Assembly (NCBI RefSeq): GCF_051020985.1
Contig: NC_135010.1
Coordinates: 2,416,001 to 2,480,000 of the forward strand
Length of the DNA stretch: 64,000 bases
Source of the DNA: Nomia melanderi
Taxonomy: Eukaryota > Arthropoda > Insecta > Hymenoptera > Halictidae
Direction: 5' to 3'
The translations under genes were made by a program, and so were the position numbers. Every line of letters starts with the position of its first letter. The first letter of the stretch is position 1. The notes under the pieces were generated by a model. That model did no database searches. It saw only the letters and a list, made by a program, of their open reading frames with translations, and was not told the DNA's origin. Positions 35,133-48,235 of this stretch are shown piece after piece.

Positions 35133-35269
35133 GTAAGTGGTTTCTTTGAAATCGCAACGATTACTCAGTACCTTTATATTTTCCATTTTTCATCATTCAG
35201 ACGTGTATATCATTTCAAACACAAACACAAATTGTGTTATCTGATAAGCCACCTTGAGATACCATGAAC

Positions 35270-38200
35270 AAACCTAATAAAATCTTTTCCTACTTGCCGC
35301 TGATATTAAGTTGTTTCATGTCAAATCGCATGCTACGCGCGATATAGCTTTATTATTTTTTATTTAGTATATTAACTTTTACGGTCTTAACAATATTTAT
35401 ATTTTTCTTTTAAACTTACGCGTACAATTTTTCAAATAAATAATTAAAAAATGTACTTTCTTATTGACAATTTGCTTTTCTTTATTTCAATAGTGTTCAT
35501 CAATTAAATCATTTTCTAATTAAAGTAACACATTTTCAATGTTCTAATGAAATACATTTGATTAACATTTTTATACAGTTCTATACAATTGAGATATTGT
35601 CTGAATTATTAATAACACTTTACATTATTGGCCTAAAAAATTTCACTTTACCTTTACATTTTTTAAGTTTACTATAGTCTTAATAGTATATAACAAGCAT
35701 AAAAACAAAGGGAACACTAAAAAATTTTGATAACTTGTGGTTAAATCAAAATAGATTCAACAAGTACAATAAAATATAGTAGTTACAGAATTAGTCAGAA
35801 TTTTATTTTTATAAAAAAGAAAGCCTAAGATTTATATAGACCATAAGTGGAATTAAGAAAAATGAATGGTGGCGCTATTGAACGTTAATATGTAAAACCT
35901 ATACGACAAAGAAATGTTATCAAATGGCTTGCGAGCTAATATCTTCACACGGTAAGTTAGATCACGCAAACTAAATTGACGGAACTATTCACAGCCACAG
36001 ACTTACAAATCTTAAATTTGAGCCTTAAGATTTTTAAATTTATGTTAATGATAAGAAAAATATAGGTGGCGATTTAGGTGTTCGATAAAACTGAAGTTCT
36101 TGGTATTTTTTAAACAGATACACGCTTAGTTTGTATCAATTTAACTCAGTCTTAGATAACACTAATATTATGATAACGCAACGGTAACATGTAAAATTTG
36201 AATGTGTATATCTCAACAGTAATGTAAATAAACATATCCTTATTATAGCGTTTCAGAAACGATTAAGCGTCAGCTATAAAAATATGCACTAAAAATATGT
36301 TTCATTTAAAAATTTTAACGCAACATTTGCAGGGCGGTCCAAGGTCATATCAATGTTAAACAAATGTTAATGTTAAAGAACATAATATGTAGCACTTAAT
36401 ACTCTATAACTTTTGTCTGTGATATCTCTTCATATCGCCCATATTTTTGAAGAAAATTAGGTGTTCTCAGTTCACAGGAACACACTATATATATAAAGTT
36501 TTTTTCTATCGTTAATTTTTATTTCTATCATTAATTTACATTATCGTCCTTTAAGGGTTAAAGGGTACGTTCTGTGGCCGTGCCTTTCAGATGTATTCTG
36601 TGACAACTAAAGTACTTGTAAGTACGCTGAGTGATCAGATCGATATGTAGTGCTTGATTCATGGGTTTTTCCCGATGTTGAACTGTTACTAAGCGGATAG
36701 CAAAACTCAAGTTCTCGACCTAACAATAAGAAGTCTCGCTTCGGTGAAAATATCCTATTGAACGTCGAAATTTATCGACACCTGGCAACTACTAGTAGAA
36801 GAATTTTGGTTTGCAAACTCCAAATAATTAAACTAAATAGAAGCGAAATAAGAATGTAATTGTATTTTCTTTTTCCTTTGTAATGATTACACCGACTTAG
36901 TGTTTGCTAGATATTTTTATCTGCTTAAACTTAATGTTTCTGACTAATAAATTCTTATCAGAAATAGATTTTTAGGCACATATTTCTTTATGCAGAATGA
37001 CCAGCCGCGTTGTTAAATGCATCAAAAATAGCTTCCATAAAAATTTTCGCTTGTATATGTATCTTAGATAATCAGTTACAAAAATTAATTGTAAGTAAAG
37101 TTAATCGCATTAAATTTTGTCGATTTTTCAATCATCTGCGTTTTAATTGAAAACGTTTTTATGAAAATCAACAATCTCGAAATTATTTGCCGAGAATGTT
37201 GCAGTAAATCATTATAACATTACATTTATAAGTGAAACTTCAATGTTAAAGTATATTTTCACTGCAATGTATTCTATTCTCATAACTTTTTCTGAAACTG
37301 TTAAACAAAATCTGATTGGTTTATCAGTTCTAACCTACCACGTGAAGATATCATTATCAAAATTATTCCACATTCTGCATCTCGTCGGTACTGTAACCAC
37401 AGTAGGTACAATCTTTATTTAATACAGAGATTATATATATTATCGTCCGATGGCGCCATTATTCACTTTCCTAAATTTGCTCGACCCTTTCAAATAAGAA
37501 AAAGATAAAGAAATTTTGGATCTTTTAATGTCATAATATTACGATGATTATCAGTGAATAAATTTTGTAGAATTTAATTCAAGCCAAATATAATTTATCA
37601 ATATTTTCATATGCTTTGCAACATTAACTTATGAAATACTGTTATTTTCTAACAAAAAATCAAATATTAACTGTATATACACGTACAAACGTTTTAATCG
37701 TTTCTTGTTTTTATAGCAAATGTAACATAATTCTCAATTTAAGGTAAACTTCAATTTCAACATAAACTTCGATTAAAGTTCTTTAATAGAATGAAATAAA
37801 TATTTATGTATTAATTCGATCAATATATCGATCTTGTTAATCAATACGAGAAAACGTCCGTTAGTATAAGGTAGAAACATCTTAGACATATTTCAACGTT
37901 GAAACTAAACCATGTAAAAGGAGTGATAGTGTTGGTATCATCTAATTTTGTTATGGTAGCAGCATCTTCAATGAAGTTATACTTGACTCTATTTTTGACG
38001 GTATGTTATGTCGCTTTTTTTGTTAACATTACGATGACATTTCATTAGAATTACATATAGTATTCAACAACAGACGCAAAACAATTTAAGGGGTGATTAT
38101 TCATGATAATAGATAGTAAAAATGCATAAAATGTACAAAAATTATAATTCCGGCTTCATTTTGAAATTATTAATAATTACTGAAATATAACGTCAATAAT

Positions 38201-39060
38201 AATACACATATACATAGTATACAGTATATAGTATAGTAGTGGTACGCATAATGTAGGTTAATGCAAGCACAGACAGTGATGTATTATACGAAAGACAGCA
38301 ACACATGTGCCGCACTTGATGGATTTTCATTTACATTTCATTCTTGATTTTCGTTTTATACTGTTATAAACAAAATCACTCTTTAAATTTTGCCTAACTG
38401 TTGTCGAAGACTTTGTGTACTGTTATCTTCATTGTACTAAGATTTTTGCTATAAACGTCAAAGTAATGCTGCATTTTCGTAACGATTTACATAATTACTG
38501 ATAGGTATTTATAACATGACTTCAATTGTTACTTACAATGATTAATATTCATTCCATGAAATTATAAACCTGTTGCAAGAATGGAGCATAAATTTATGCA
38601 CCATTCTATTATCTTTTTCTTTCATTGACTGACATTTTTAAATAATTAAAAGGATCTTCATATGTAAAAAAAGCTTTTGTTGTGAAGCGAAATACTATAA
38701 TAAATTATAATTTGATTTAGAATGTCAAAAAATAAAATAGCACTCACAAGAAACAAATGTCATCTTTCAAAATGCTATATACCATCTATAGAAAAAAGAT
38801 TGTCTAAAAGAAATATCTTCGCAACAAAATAATCTATGAACTAATATTTAATAAATTAAGAACAAAATGTCTTGTCCATAGATACAAAGACATTAAGTTT
38901 TCCAATGTGTGTGTATTTTTTTCCAATGAGACTAAGCGAAATAAATTCTCGATATACATCGTAGGCCCGTAGCAGACGAGCGGTTTGTGTTCAATTCCAC
39001 ATTACCTCACACATGGAAGTAATCAATCATAACCAGCGGTATAAAAATGTTCTGTTATAA
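35270..39060. other. AT-rich stretch without recognised gene
   Basis: 36560-36760 is GC-richer with a donor-like CTTGTAAGTACG near 36615. Near 36510-36540 'TTTCTATCGTTAATTTTTA' is duplicated with changes. No TTAA-family element was found in this section. Confidence 0.45.
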
Positions 39061-39080
39061 GCGTTTAGCACTATGTTCAC

Positions 39081-39220
39081 AAACTTAAGTTTAAGCTTTT
39101 GTCTTAAGACAAAATGAGACAAAATTGTTCAACTATGTCCGTATAAGCATACGTTTAATGAAGTAATAGCAAAAGTTAATGCACGTTTTGTCTTAAAACA
39201 CTAATGAGATTTGCTATTGC
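39081..39220. repeat. Cluster of CTTAAG-centred palindromes
   Basis: AAACTTAAGTTT (39081-39092) and TTTTGTCTTAAGACAAAA (39097-39114) are perfect palindromes 4 bases apart. A related GTTTTGTCTTAAAAC follows near 39184, and AATAGCAAA at 39165 pairs with TTTGCTATT at 39211. It may be the remnant of an inverted-repeat element or a structured site. Confidence 0.4.
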
Positions 39221-39229
39221 ACCAGTGGA

Positions 39230-40780
39230 AATAAGTTATACAATGATAGAAAATGACGGAAGAATATTTTTGAGAAATTTCAAGAATTCTAAGTAGAGAT
39301 GTTAGGTCCACAGAATTGTTCTGCGAAGATGTGCGTTGCCTTCCGTATGAATTGCTGCATTTAGGCCTACATATGTTCTTCTACGTCGCAGCAGGGAACT
39401 CGTCGCGACGGGTTGCAAACCACTTATCCATACCGGGCCTTACAATTGGACATACTTAACTGGTCCACAAAAGTATTTAAAGTTGATATATTTGTAATAG
39501 AAATCAATGTACCACACATATGTATGTTATTCGATTTCAATGAAATATGTACAGATTATTCTCACATGTGCATACTAACCCAAGCTTCATACATACGGAT
39601 ATTTCAAAATACCTATAAATAAAATAATCTATCGACTTTAAATACTTTTGTAGGCTGGTGTATTGAATTTAAGAAAGTTAGTCGTAAAAAGATTATTTAG
39701 GACATGGATGTTATTATAGTGCACAGTATAAAACTCAATGAAATTTATAGTGGAAAAAATAACTCATCCTTGTCAAAAAATGTTTCTTGTCAACATGTTT
39801 CTTTTTAAACACTAACAAGTAATTAATATTCTTAATAAAAGTATATCGTTTCATTTAAAAAATGAATCTTGACTGTTGCATCTTTTAAATTAATTGTATA
39901 AAAACTTCTTTGGAACAAATAATTTGTATCCTCGTTACAAATAATTTCTATAAAAATGTTTTATTGGATCTTCAACGCTTTAAATGATAATAGTTTATCT
40001 ATTCTATTTTTAGTCGAACAAAGGTATTGTACATCATTTATTTTGCATTATTTGACATTGACCATTCTACATTATACAATTGCATTTTCATCCTGAATTT
40101 TATTTAATAATTACGGATGAGGTACAATATATCTGTAGCAGAATTGTTCATTTGTGATGCATTTGTGTATAATTCCTAATTTCAATTGAAACATAAGCTC
40201 CACTTAATCGCGGCGTAATACGTATGCTATACGATTCACTTATTCGTGTAATTAGTTCTTCTGTCGCTAGATGCCAGCACTATAACAACGATGCTGCCGA
40301 TAGTACTTACAAACTGTTGACTAGGTTAAGAAGTTAAATTTCACTATCTCTCATAAAATTAAAATACGTATCTCTATAACTTTCTAAAGTTTGGACCTTG
40401 AATTTTCATTCCAAATTAATATTAATTTCGATGAAACTTTGATCAGAGATCGTATGTATACAACTCACACAAATTCAATGCACAAAACAAAATACTCTTC
40501 TTAATTTATTAATTTCTATAATGTACTATGTCAGTAAAAAATATTTGACTTATGCTTTATCGAATATGATCAGATGAAAATTATCCAAGAGAAAAGAAAT
40601 AGGACCCACGAAGTAATAAAAGAGCTAACGTTTGTACCTCCTTTAATTATCTATACACACATAAAACTCCAACTAGTGGCCCCATCTTTTCCTATTCAAG
40701 TTTATTCGTAGGTTTCAATGCATAAAAATAATAAAATAAAAATACCCCATAAGACTGTAATCACAAAAAACGTCCTCCTC
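39230..40780. other. AT-rich stretch without recognised gene
   Basis: 39300-39440 is GC-richer, followed by a 69-codon frame with no recognised features. 40200-40330 also has more GC. No repeat match. Confidence 0.45.
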
Positions 40781-41990
40781 CATTTTCCCACGGCAAAAAT
40801 TCAAAGTGCTCCGAACTTCGACATTATTCTCTGTTGGCCACAGCGTATAAACATAACCATTCCCGAATCGTTGGCCAAGGAATCGTCCCAGTGTAGTTTC
40901 ACGCTGCGCTTCACCAGATGGCACGACCACGGTCACCTGTTTACCTGAATTTTTACCTGAAAGGCTCTAACATCAGGGACCGACCGGTCGACCAATGGCT
41001 GCGCCGACCCTGGGCCCCACTCGCCCCCTTCCTGCTGCGCGTCACTCGCCGCCTGACTCGAGACAACAGGCTACATAGTTCAGAAATTCGTCGGCCGTAA
41101 GCACGAAACCGATTTCCAGGCGTTATCTCTCGTGGCTGCTTTCATCGTAATTACGTCGCGTACTAGTGCACGGGAACGTTAGTGTACCGATACCTCGTGG
41201 AGTACCAATTCGCCGGGGAAGCGAGATCAGGTGAGCCAATTCCTCCGGATTAACCGATCTCCCTATCGCTCCACCAGCCGAACCCGATCGTTCCTCCGTC
41301 GACTCGACTCTCAAACCAAAGGGAAGTTCCCAGCGGAACGCCAACTAAGGACATTCCGATCGGTCGTCCTGCATTCGAGGACGTTCGGTATTTTGTAGGC
41401 GTGTTTGTTCAACCTCCAGCTCTCCTCTAAACAAGCGTTCCATCTCCAGAACGATCTGCCTCTATTTTTTCCTGAAGGCTGCGCAACTAGTGCTAAGCAA
41501 GCAGTGGTGGTGGAGGCACTATCAGAATTGAAAATGAAATTTTGTGCACAACGAAACCATTTTTCCGAAGGCTTCTATCAAGTCTACTCGCATTTCGCGA
41601 TGATTAAACTTATTTGATATTCTCATCAGTGGTTGCTCGACATGTGTATCTCCTTTTTGAAACACGTTCAAAGTTTTGAAAGTTGCTTGGCGAGTTCAGC
41701 GACGTTAAAAATTTGAAGTGCGATGGGCTGACGCATCTTCGGCTGCATATTCTGTGCACGGACGCAATCGTATGACGATTATTAGACATTTATTTTGACT
41801 CTTAGTTCCGGAACCTCCCGAGGAATCCGAGGAACGTCGTACCAAGTAGGAATATGGCGCGTTGGATCATCGATGAAGTATTTCAGCTTTCCTCACGCGT
41901 TCTGTTCCACGGGAAATATCTTCATTACGCTTTGCTTATCTTAAAATCAGTGATGGAACTGATGAACGAATATAATGTGAAACTCGAAGA
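40780..41990. promoter_or_regulatory. GC-richer island with candidate splice donors
   Basis: This is the most GC-rich kilobase of the window, with many CpGs (40975-41100 and 41150-41390). On the plus strand GATCAGGTGAGCC gives a good donor with GT at 41231. On the minus strand three donor-like sites (TCAGGTAAAA, TTCAGGTAAAC, ACAGGTGACC) lie within about 30 bases at 40935-40965. Short frames on both strands overlap and are unrecognised. In insects such islands commonly mark promoters with 5' untranslated exons; which strand is used cannot be told. Confidence 0.35.
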
Positions 41991-42239
41991 AACTGATTCC
42001 TCGGATTAATTGATTTTATTCTAGATACCTACATTAGAGTAAATATATTCTTGAGTCGAAGTCTGATTTGTTGAAGAAATCTAAAGAATTTAAATAAGTT
42101 CTATCCGATAATGTTAACAGGTATTGTGTGGACAATTTAAAATCATCAGTATTTTTGTGCATTTCGTAACTGATGTACAAGCATATGTATTTGAAGGTGA
42201 TAATATGGCTATGGGTCACTATATTGCGTATGTAACTAT

Positions 42240-42600
42240 GTCAGTCATATGAGAGATGAAAGAACTGCTGCAAGACGTTTCAAACATCGGGAACAGTTGA
42301 ATCGTAATATTACTAAACGCAGATGCACGGTTGTTCTGGTATACCTTCGAACACTTATCAGCAGCCGCAGATTAATTTGCATTTTTGCGTCCTCATTGGC
42401 GCCGACTGACTGCGAAACAATGACGCTGATAAGCAACGTGAAAGAGAAGATTAATTCGGGGTATTGGTTGCAATATTTTTAGTATGCTGAGAAATGATTG
42501 TATTACTTTTCGAGCACATTGACTCGGAGATATGTGTGCAATTAGGAATCTTACGTCAGATTCATATGCTAGAATCACATACCAGCCTAACAACATTGGA
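42240..42600. other. GC-richer patch with overlapping frames
   Basis: A 77-codon plus frame (42249-42482) and 63- and 82-codon minus frames overlap. None has a recognised domain. It could be a decayed exon or transposon piece. Confidence 0.2.
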
Positions 42601-42649
42601 CACTTTATATTTAAAGTAAAAATAGCAAGTATAGAAAGCAAATAATTAT

Positions 42650-44450
42650 TTTAACGAAAACAACGAATACGTATAACCCCACAAAATAAGAATATACACA
42701 TGTATGTACAAAATTGATTTTTGTTTACTTGTCAAATATTTGTGATTATTTCTAGTAAAACAAAATTAAAATACTAATTTCTTGAATTAAACGTTTTGGT
42801 ACTAGTTTATCGTACGACTTGGTTGTAGAAATATAATACGCAATGTCTGGAGATTATATTTAAAAATATATTCTTACATTGTTTCTTCATGTATTACCTA
42901 TTATTTCGAAATTTTCTGGATAAAAAATTCACAAATATAAACTTTCTTATAAATAATTGCTTTAATTATAGAGTAGGATAATATTAAATATTCCAGTTAC
43001 AAACAGTGATCGAAACATTTGTTAAAGAAACATTAAAAACTAATTAATATAATACGTTCATATGACATTTATAAATTTAATTCACTGTTAATAAAAAGGA
43101 CCCAGTATTTGAAGTTTTTAAAGTACGCTTTAATTGAATAACTGCAACATCAAAATGAATAGGTGATTATAATAGTAAGCAATCGCGATAGAAAAGAAAT
43201 CAATTACACGCTCACTCATTGTTGCTGTATAATGTAGCATTCTTGAAAGATCGCCTTTAATCATTTTTAACAGACGTATTGTTAACAGAAGAAGAATCTC
43301 ATTCGTTAAAATATTTTCTGGGGTATTCATGTCTAAAAGTTGATATTTAATTACATATGCATGCTTAACATTCATAAACAGTGGTCGTGATTAATTACTC
43401 TGCTCAATTAAACAATAATTAATTTTTGTGTAAAGTATATTCGAGTCAAATTTTTTATAACTATTTACGTTAAATAAGTATTGGACTTGTTGTTTTTCGG
43501 GAACAAAATTTAATTAATTAACAGTGTTTGTTATAGATGGCATAAAAAAGTAATTTAATTACTTTTTGGTATTAATAATAAGTAATTTTATTATTGAAAA
43601 ATATTTAGATACGTTGTATAATCGGAAAATAATGATAAAAAGAATGAAAAATGTTATATGAATCAACATCAAATGTTGATACTCGTAATATTGAATGGAA
43701 GTTTAAACAACTTCAAATATAAAAAAATATTACAACTTAAATAGTATTCGTTGAAATAGAAAAACTTCATACATAAATGCACTATGTCGTATTGAAGAAT
43801 TAACAACGTTGTCAAAACTATTTTTGAAACAAGTGTCTACTACTATTTTTAAATTTATGGAAGTAATTTTTGTCTGAAACACATTAAAAATGTTGACACC
43901 ATTATTAAATAAATTTGTTGTTACTGTTACTGGTAACCAAATACTTGATCATACAATTTATTAAGTTAAAACTATAATAGAAACTCTACGTATATCTGTG
44001 AAAGTTTTTGCTGTTTTACATATACACACGTGTCATAAATATACAAGGTTCATGATTCAGTATAATATTTTCATTTGTTCGCTAAATTTTCTTTCGAATA
44101 AAATTAAAAGTTGATAATTTGTTAATTTGCTAATTTGATTCTGCTACTAGCCCATGCACACTTAGGTATTATATGTCAATTAATATAGCATATAACATTA
44201 CACAATCATACGATATAGTATATTTAACACATTGAGTATATATAATATACTTCTGAACATTCTATTTTGGGCGCACTAATTATATCTCACAACTTTTGCA
44301 AGTACTTCACTTAACGCTCACAATAATTAAAATGCACTTATCACGTATTCAACATTTTTACAGGACTATTTTAATCGGAGAATAGAATTTATTTTCCTAT
44401 TATTACTTATTTAAAAAGAGAAACGTCAGTTGATATTTCAAATTACTTAA
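42650..44450. other. AT-rich stretch with one strong palindrome
   Basis: 43545-43567 is a perfect inverted repeat of 11-base arms (AAAAAGTAATT) around a central T. Otherwise only chance frames, the longest 81 codons. Confidence 0.45.
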
Positions 44451-44706
44451 CGCCATGACGTATAACGACGAGTGGCATTCGTGATAAAGATTTCTAGATT
44501 AATTTAATAAAAATGAATGTTGTTCATTGGGCGTGGGTTAAACTGGAAAACCATTTTTCTGTTATCAATTTATCATCTAAAAAGTAAATTTGCTTTTACA
44601 ATGAAATGGAGAATTTCTTTATGTTTCCCGCAAATTATTGATAGTAAATAGTTATACGATATTAGTAGCAGAAGAAAGAATACAGGAAGCAGTTAACAAA
44701 CGATGG
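44451..44706 (+). mobile_element. Diverged family D element
   Basis: TTAACGCCATGACGTATAAC at the left, then TTCGTGATAAAGATTT, 'TTTTTCTGTTATCAATTTAT' and 'CGCAAATTATTGATAG' in the order of other D copies. The right end is loosely placed near CAGTTAAC. More diverged than the copies at 5.2 and 31.9 kb. Confidence 0.45.
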
Positions 44707-44993
44707 TGACAATGTTTGAATGATTAACTCAAAATTTAATAATTGCATTGTAACCTTGAAGTGATTCGATGTTCATATGGTGTAACAAAAAATATGTATC
44801 TATTTATTTAAAAGAACGTATCTTACACGTAATTGCACTGATGGAATTGAATTGAATCTCCAGTTAGCAAAATCTCGTTTCAACGTGACTGTACATGTAA
44901 ACTTCAGTTTCATTGTGCAATCTGTTTCAATATTCGTGATTTACACGAAGTTTTAATGTATATATTTAACCGATGATACAAAAATACGATTAT

Positions 44994-45218
44994 TAACATT
45001 AAAATTACCGAACAATTAGAGTGACTTGTTTCGAATTTTTTTATAAAAATTAGAACAATACGTTTTTTAAGATTCAAAGAGTGCCCTAGTCTTTTATCTA
45101 TGCAAATACACAAATTTAATTGAAAATTTTTTTCAAAAATGCCTTCATAATTTAAATACTTGCAAAATAAAAATTCGGTAGTGGGTCAACTTGACCTGTC
45201 GAATAATTTTAGTGTTAA
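44994..45218 (-). mobile_element. Family A'' miniature element
   Basis: TTAACATTAAAATTACCG and GAATAATTTTAGTGTTAA at the ends. The subterminal palindrome GGTCAACTTGACC is next to the right end. The interior matches 11109-11318: ATAAAAATTAGAACAATACG, 'AAGATTCAAAGAGT', 'TTATCTATGCAAATACA'. It is 225 bases. The overlapping 67-codon frame is not a gene. Confidence 0.75.
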
Positions 45219-45809
45219 CAGTGTATAAAATTTGTTTTTATTTGATCGTTAAAGCTTTTAATATTTAATTGCTTCCATTAAGGTATAAAATTGTACATTT
45301 AATAGTTTACTTGATTTTCTTCTATTATTTTATATTACTTTTAATTTCTATTATTCTAGTAATCTCGAGTTTCCTAATTTTATCTAAGTTTTATTTCATA
45401 GTCACTAACTTTTACCATATTAAACCTATGGCTTCATACTTTTAACACGCTTGACTGTTGAATCTTGACTAACGTTTCAATTACTTGTCTAACAAAGTAT
45501 TCCGCGCTGAATTCACGATAAAACTTTTGTTTGCCTGCGTCAGTTCGACGGTTTTTGTACACATTATTTAACTTTCTGACACTAACATGTTTGTACATTA
45601 AAAATGAGATAACAAAACAAACTGTATCATAATTTAGTTAAAAAGAAAGTAAAGGAAAGTTCTTTGTCATTGTTTTAATGTGGTTTTACTAATTTTCTAC
45701 AGTTATATTTAATAAGAAAGCTGAAATATCTGTTTGCATATTTTCTGCTCAAAGAACTTGCCACAGTATTAATTAAACGTATAATTAAATGTTCTTCAGT
45801 GGTAGAAAA

Positions 45810-46091
45810 TATTGCGTCATCCCATAAATAATGCGGTTTTTATATTTATTGTATTTAAAAAAAAAAGGCAAACAAAACTCTTTTTAAGGTATAACATATT
45901 CTCCTTCATTATCTATAAATTCTTTTATTTTTCAAAATGAAGATGAACAAAATTGTTTTCAAAGTAAAACACATTCATTATCTATAAATTATCTATCTAT
46001 ACATTGCAATTACTTCTAAAAAAGTTTTTTTTATCTTTGTTTTTTAAAAGAAACATAAGAAACCGTATTATTTATGGAATGATCCAATGTA
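45810..46091 (+). mobile_element. Mariner-type miniature element G, long form
   Basis: TA-flanked. The left end reads TTGCGTCATCCCATAAATAA, and the right end read inward gives CATTGGATCATTCCATAAAT followed by AATACGG. The same termini bound the copy at 54908-55037. The interior is AT-rich with two copies of CATTATCTATAAATT (near 45907 and 45973). It is 282 bases. The 62-codon frame at 46004-46192 spans its right end and is spurious. Confidence 0.7.
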
Positions 46092-46863
46092 AAGGCAGAA
46101 GATTTAATACACGGTACGACACTGACAACGCATGTGCGATTTACATGAGTGTTAGTCATGACTTCACGTGGCCACAGTCCGAAAAGCATTAATATTAATA
46201 CAAGGCAGAAATATTTTTATGTAAGCCGAACGCACATTCTGTCGTCGCCATCGTGTTTTCGCAACGTACAAGGTGTTCAAGAAATAGTGATACGAGCATC
46301 AAATATGAATTTCCGTTATAGTTCAAGATATAGCACAATCCAATAGGTCACCGCGCAACTAATCTAAGCACATTAATGTACATTATAGTAACACAATTGC
46401 TATTGTTTGTGTGGTTTCATCAATACCTACTTTCGATAACTGAAATAAAAATGCGATATCTGAAGCGTGCGATAAACACTTTTTATTTTCTAAGAGATAA
46501 TCTGTATTGACATCAACTTTGTGTTATCTTCATTTGAAATGACACGTTTAAAGTACATTGTCGATATTTTCATTATACTTGTTTGAGTTTACCTGATTTT
46601 GTATGTAAATGGGATACAACAAAATTTAATAATCGTATATTATCCTGTCAGATTTTTTCATGTAGGTACTGGATGTTTTCATTAATAAGTAAAGTACAAA
46701 TAAACTGTCAAATTGAATTATTTAGGTCAGTTATAACATGTATTTGTTTAATATTTTCCTGAAAATACAAAATTGGAATTAATACAGTTCGTGTAACTTT
46801 AAATTTAATATGTGTTATTAGGTATCTGCTCCTTTATATTTAATCATTTTTTATTTTGCTATT

Positions 46864-47181
46864 TAATAAACTGCATACAACTGTGTTGTTATTGTAAGTT
46901 ACACTTGAGGAACAATTTTATTATAATTTATAATATGAACATAAAAAACAATTTTATTATAATTTATAATATGAACATAAAAAACAATTTTATTATAATT
47001 TATAATATGAACATAAAAAACAATTTTATTATAATTTATAATATGAACATAAAAAACAATTTTATTATAATTTATAATATGAACATAAAAAACAATTTTA
47101 TTATAATTTATAATATGAATATAAAAATTGTTCCTTAAGTGTAACTTACAATAACAACACAGTTGTGTACAGTTTATTTAT
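46864..47181. mobile_element. Inverted-repeat element carrying a minisatellite
   Basis: Left arm about 46864-46922 (AAACTGCATACAACTGTG, then TTGTTATTGTAAGTTACACT and TGAGGAACAATTTT) and right arm about 47124-47181 are reverse complements with few mismatches. Between them lie only the 36-base tandem units. The original target duplication cannot be fixed. This looks like a hairpin-type miniature element whose loop expanded. Confidence 0.65.
46911..47126 (+). repeat. 36 bp minisatellite, six units
   Basis: Six head-to-tail copies of a 36-base unit start at 46911, 46947, 46983, 47019, 47055 and 47091. The first five are identical and the sixth differs at one base (GAAT for GAAC). As 36 is a multiple of three, the array is open in one frame and yields a 12-residue repeat (NNFIIIYNMNIK); this is a consequence of the unit length, not evidence of a protein. 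Confidence 0.95.
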
Positions 47182-47601
47182 AATGTATGTTAATTTAATG
47201 ATGTTCTTATTTTTATTTTTGTTTCAACTTATTATTATACAAGTTCATTTTTAGGAGTAAAACAAAGAATTCGATAATGAAGCTGCGATCAATATTTAAT
47301 CAGTTGCATTTTAAATCAAAGACAAATGTCTCATTCATACAATAACAGCACTGTCATCCTAAAATGATCAATACTGTCTCTGACTACGTGAAATATTATG
47401 ATTATCTATGATATTTATTAATCAGTAGGTCAATGCATATGACCATGTATTCATAAATCTCAATTTTTTAACCTGTTATGTTTATAGAATTTATTTACAG
47501 TAGGATCTCGATTGACCAAATTTTCCGTGATCTAAATTCGCCAGTCTTCTTCGTTAAACTGAAACTCAATAATTTGGGGCATTACATTGTACCTTGAAAT
47601 A

Positions 47602-48235
47602 TACAGGGTGTCCCGCGACTCATGGTCAATCAATTGGGAGATCATTCTACATGTAAAAATGAGTCGAAAAAATAGAATAAAATTTTTTCCTGCAAGTCTT
47701 TGTTTTCGAGAAAATCGAAGTCGAAAATTTACTCGGTACCTGTACACTCGGTACATGTCGACTTCGTGCATCTCACTATACACTCTTGTTTCGATTCTTA
47801 TTTGTATTTAAAGACATAGTAATGACAAAGTGCGGATACCGTTCTTGTTACAAACGCGAAGCGGCACTCAAATTACCCTTGCACGCTCCGAGTGCGAGAA
47901 TCATATCCGTATACTCACTATTCGAATAAGCTGCCATATTGAGAAACTGTTAGATACTGAATAATTATACCGCTAATAGAATAGCACGAACGATAAACTA
48001 TCAACCGAGGTCATTACTATATCTTTAAATACAAACAAGAACCAAAACAAGAGTGTATAGTGAGATGCACAAAGTCGACATGTACCGAGTGTATATCGTA
48101 TCGAGTAAATTTTCCACCTCTATGTTTTCGAAAACGAAGATTCGCAGGAAAAAATTTTATTCTATTTTTTCGACTCATTTTTACATGTAAAATGACCTCC
48201 CAATTGATTGACCATAAGTCGCGGGACACCCTGTA
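47602..48235. mobile_element. Long-terminal-inverted-repeat DNA element H
   Basis: TA at both ends, termini CAGGGTGTCCCGCGACT. The arms 47602-47826 and 48010-48235 (about 225 bases) are reverse complements with scattered mismatches (ATGGTCAATCAATTGGGAG with ATAAGTCGCGGGACACC and its continuation). The unique spacer of about 180 bases is GC-richer. Paired frames of 74-83 codons on both strands in both arms are translations of the same arm and explain four of the apparent ORFs. Class II element; TA flanks would fit Tc1/mariner, but no transposase is present. Confidence 0.8.

Noticed and set aside
40918..41344. Frames of 60-76 codons on both strands in the GC-rich island, possible coding exons
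   Set aside because: High GC lowers stop frequency, so frames open on both strands at once; none has a recognised domain.
46265..46295. AAGGTGTTCAAGAAATAGTG, similar in type to transposon ends such as CAGGGTGT
   Set aside because: Single occurrence without an inverted partner nearby.
46812..47138. 108-codon frame with a 12-residue repeat that looks like a repetitive protein
   Set aside because: The repeat is a 36-base minisatellite inside an inverted-repeat element; since 36 is divisible by three, one frame stays open automatically.
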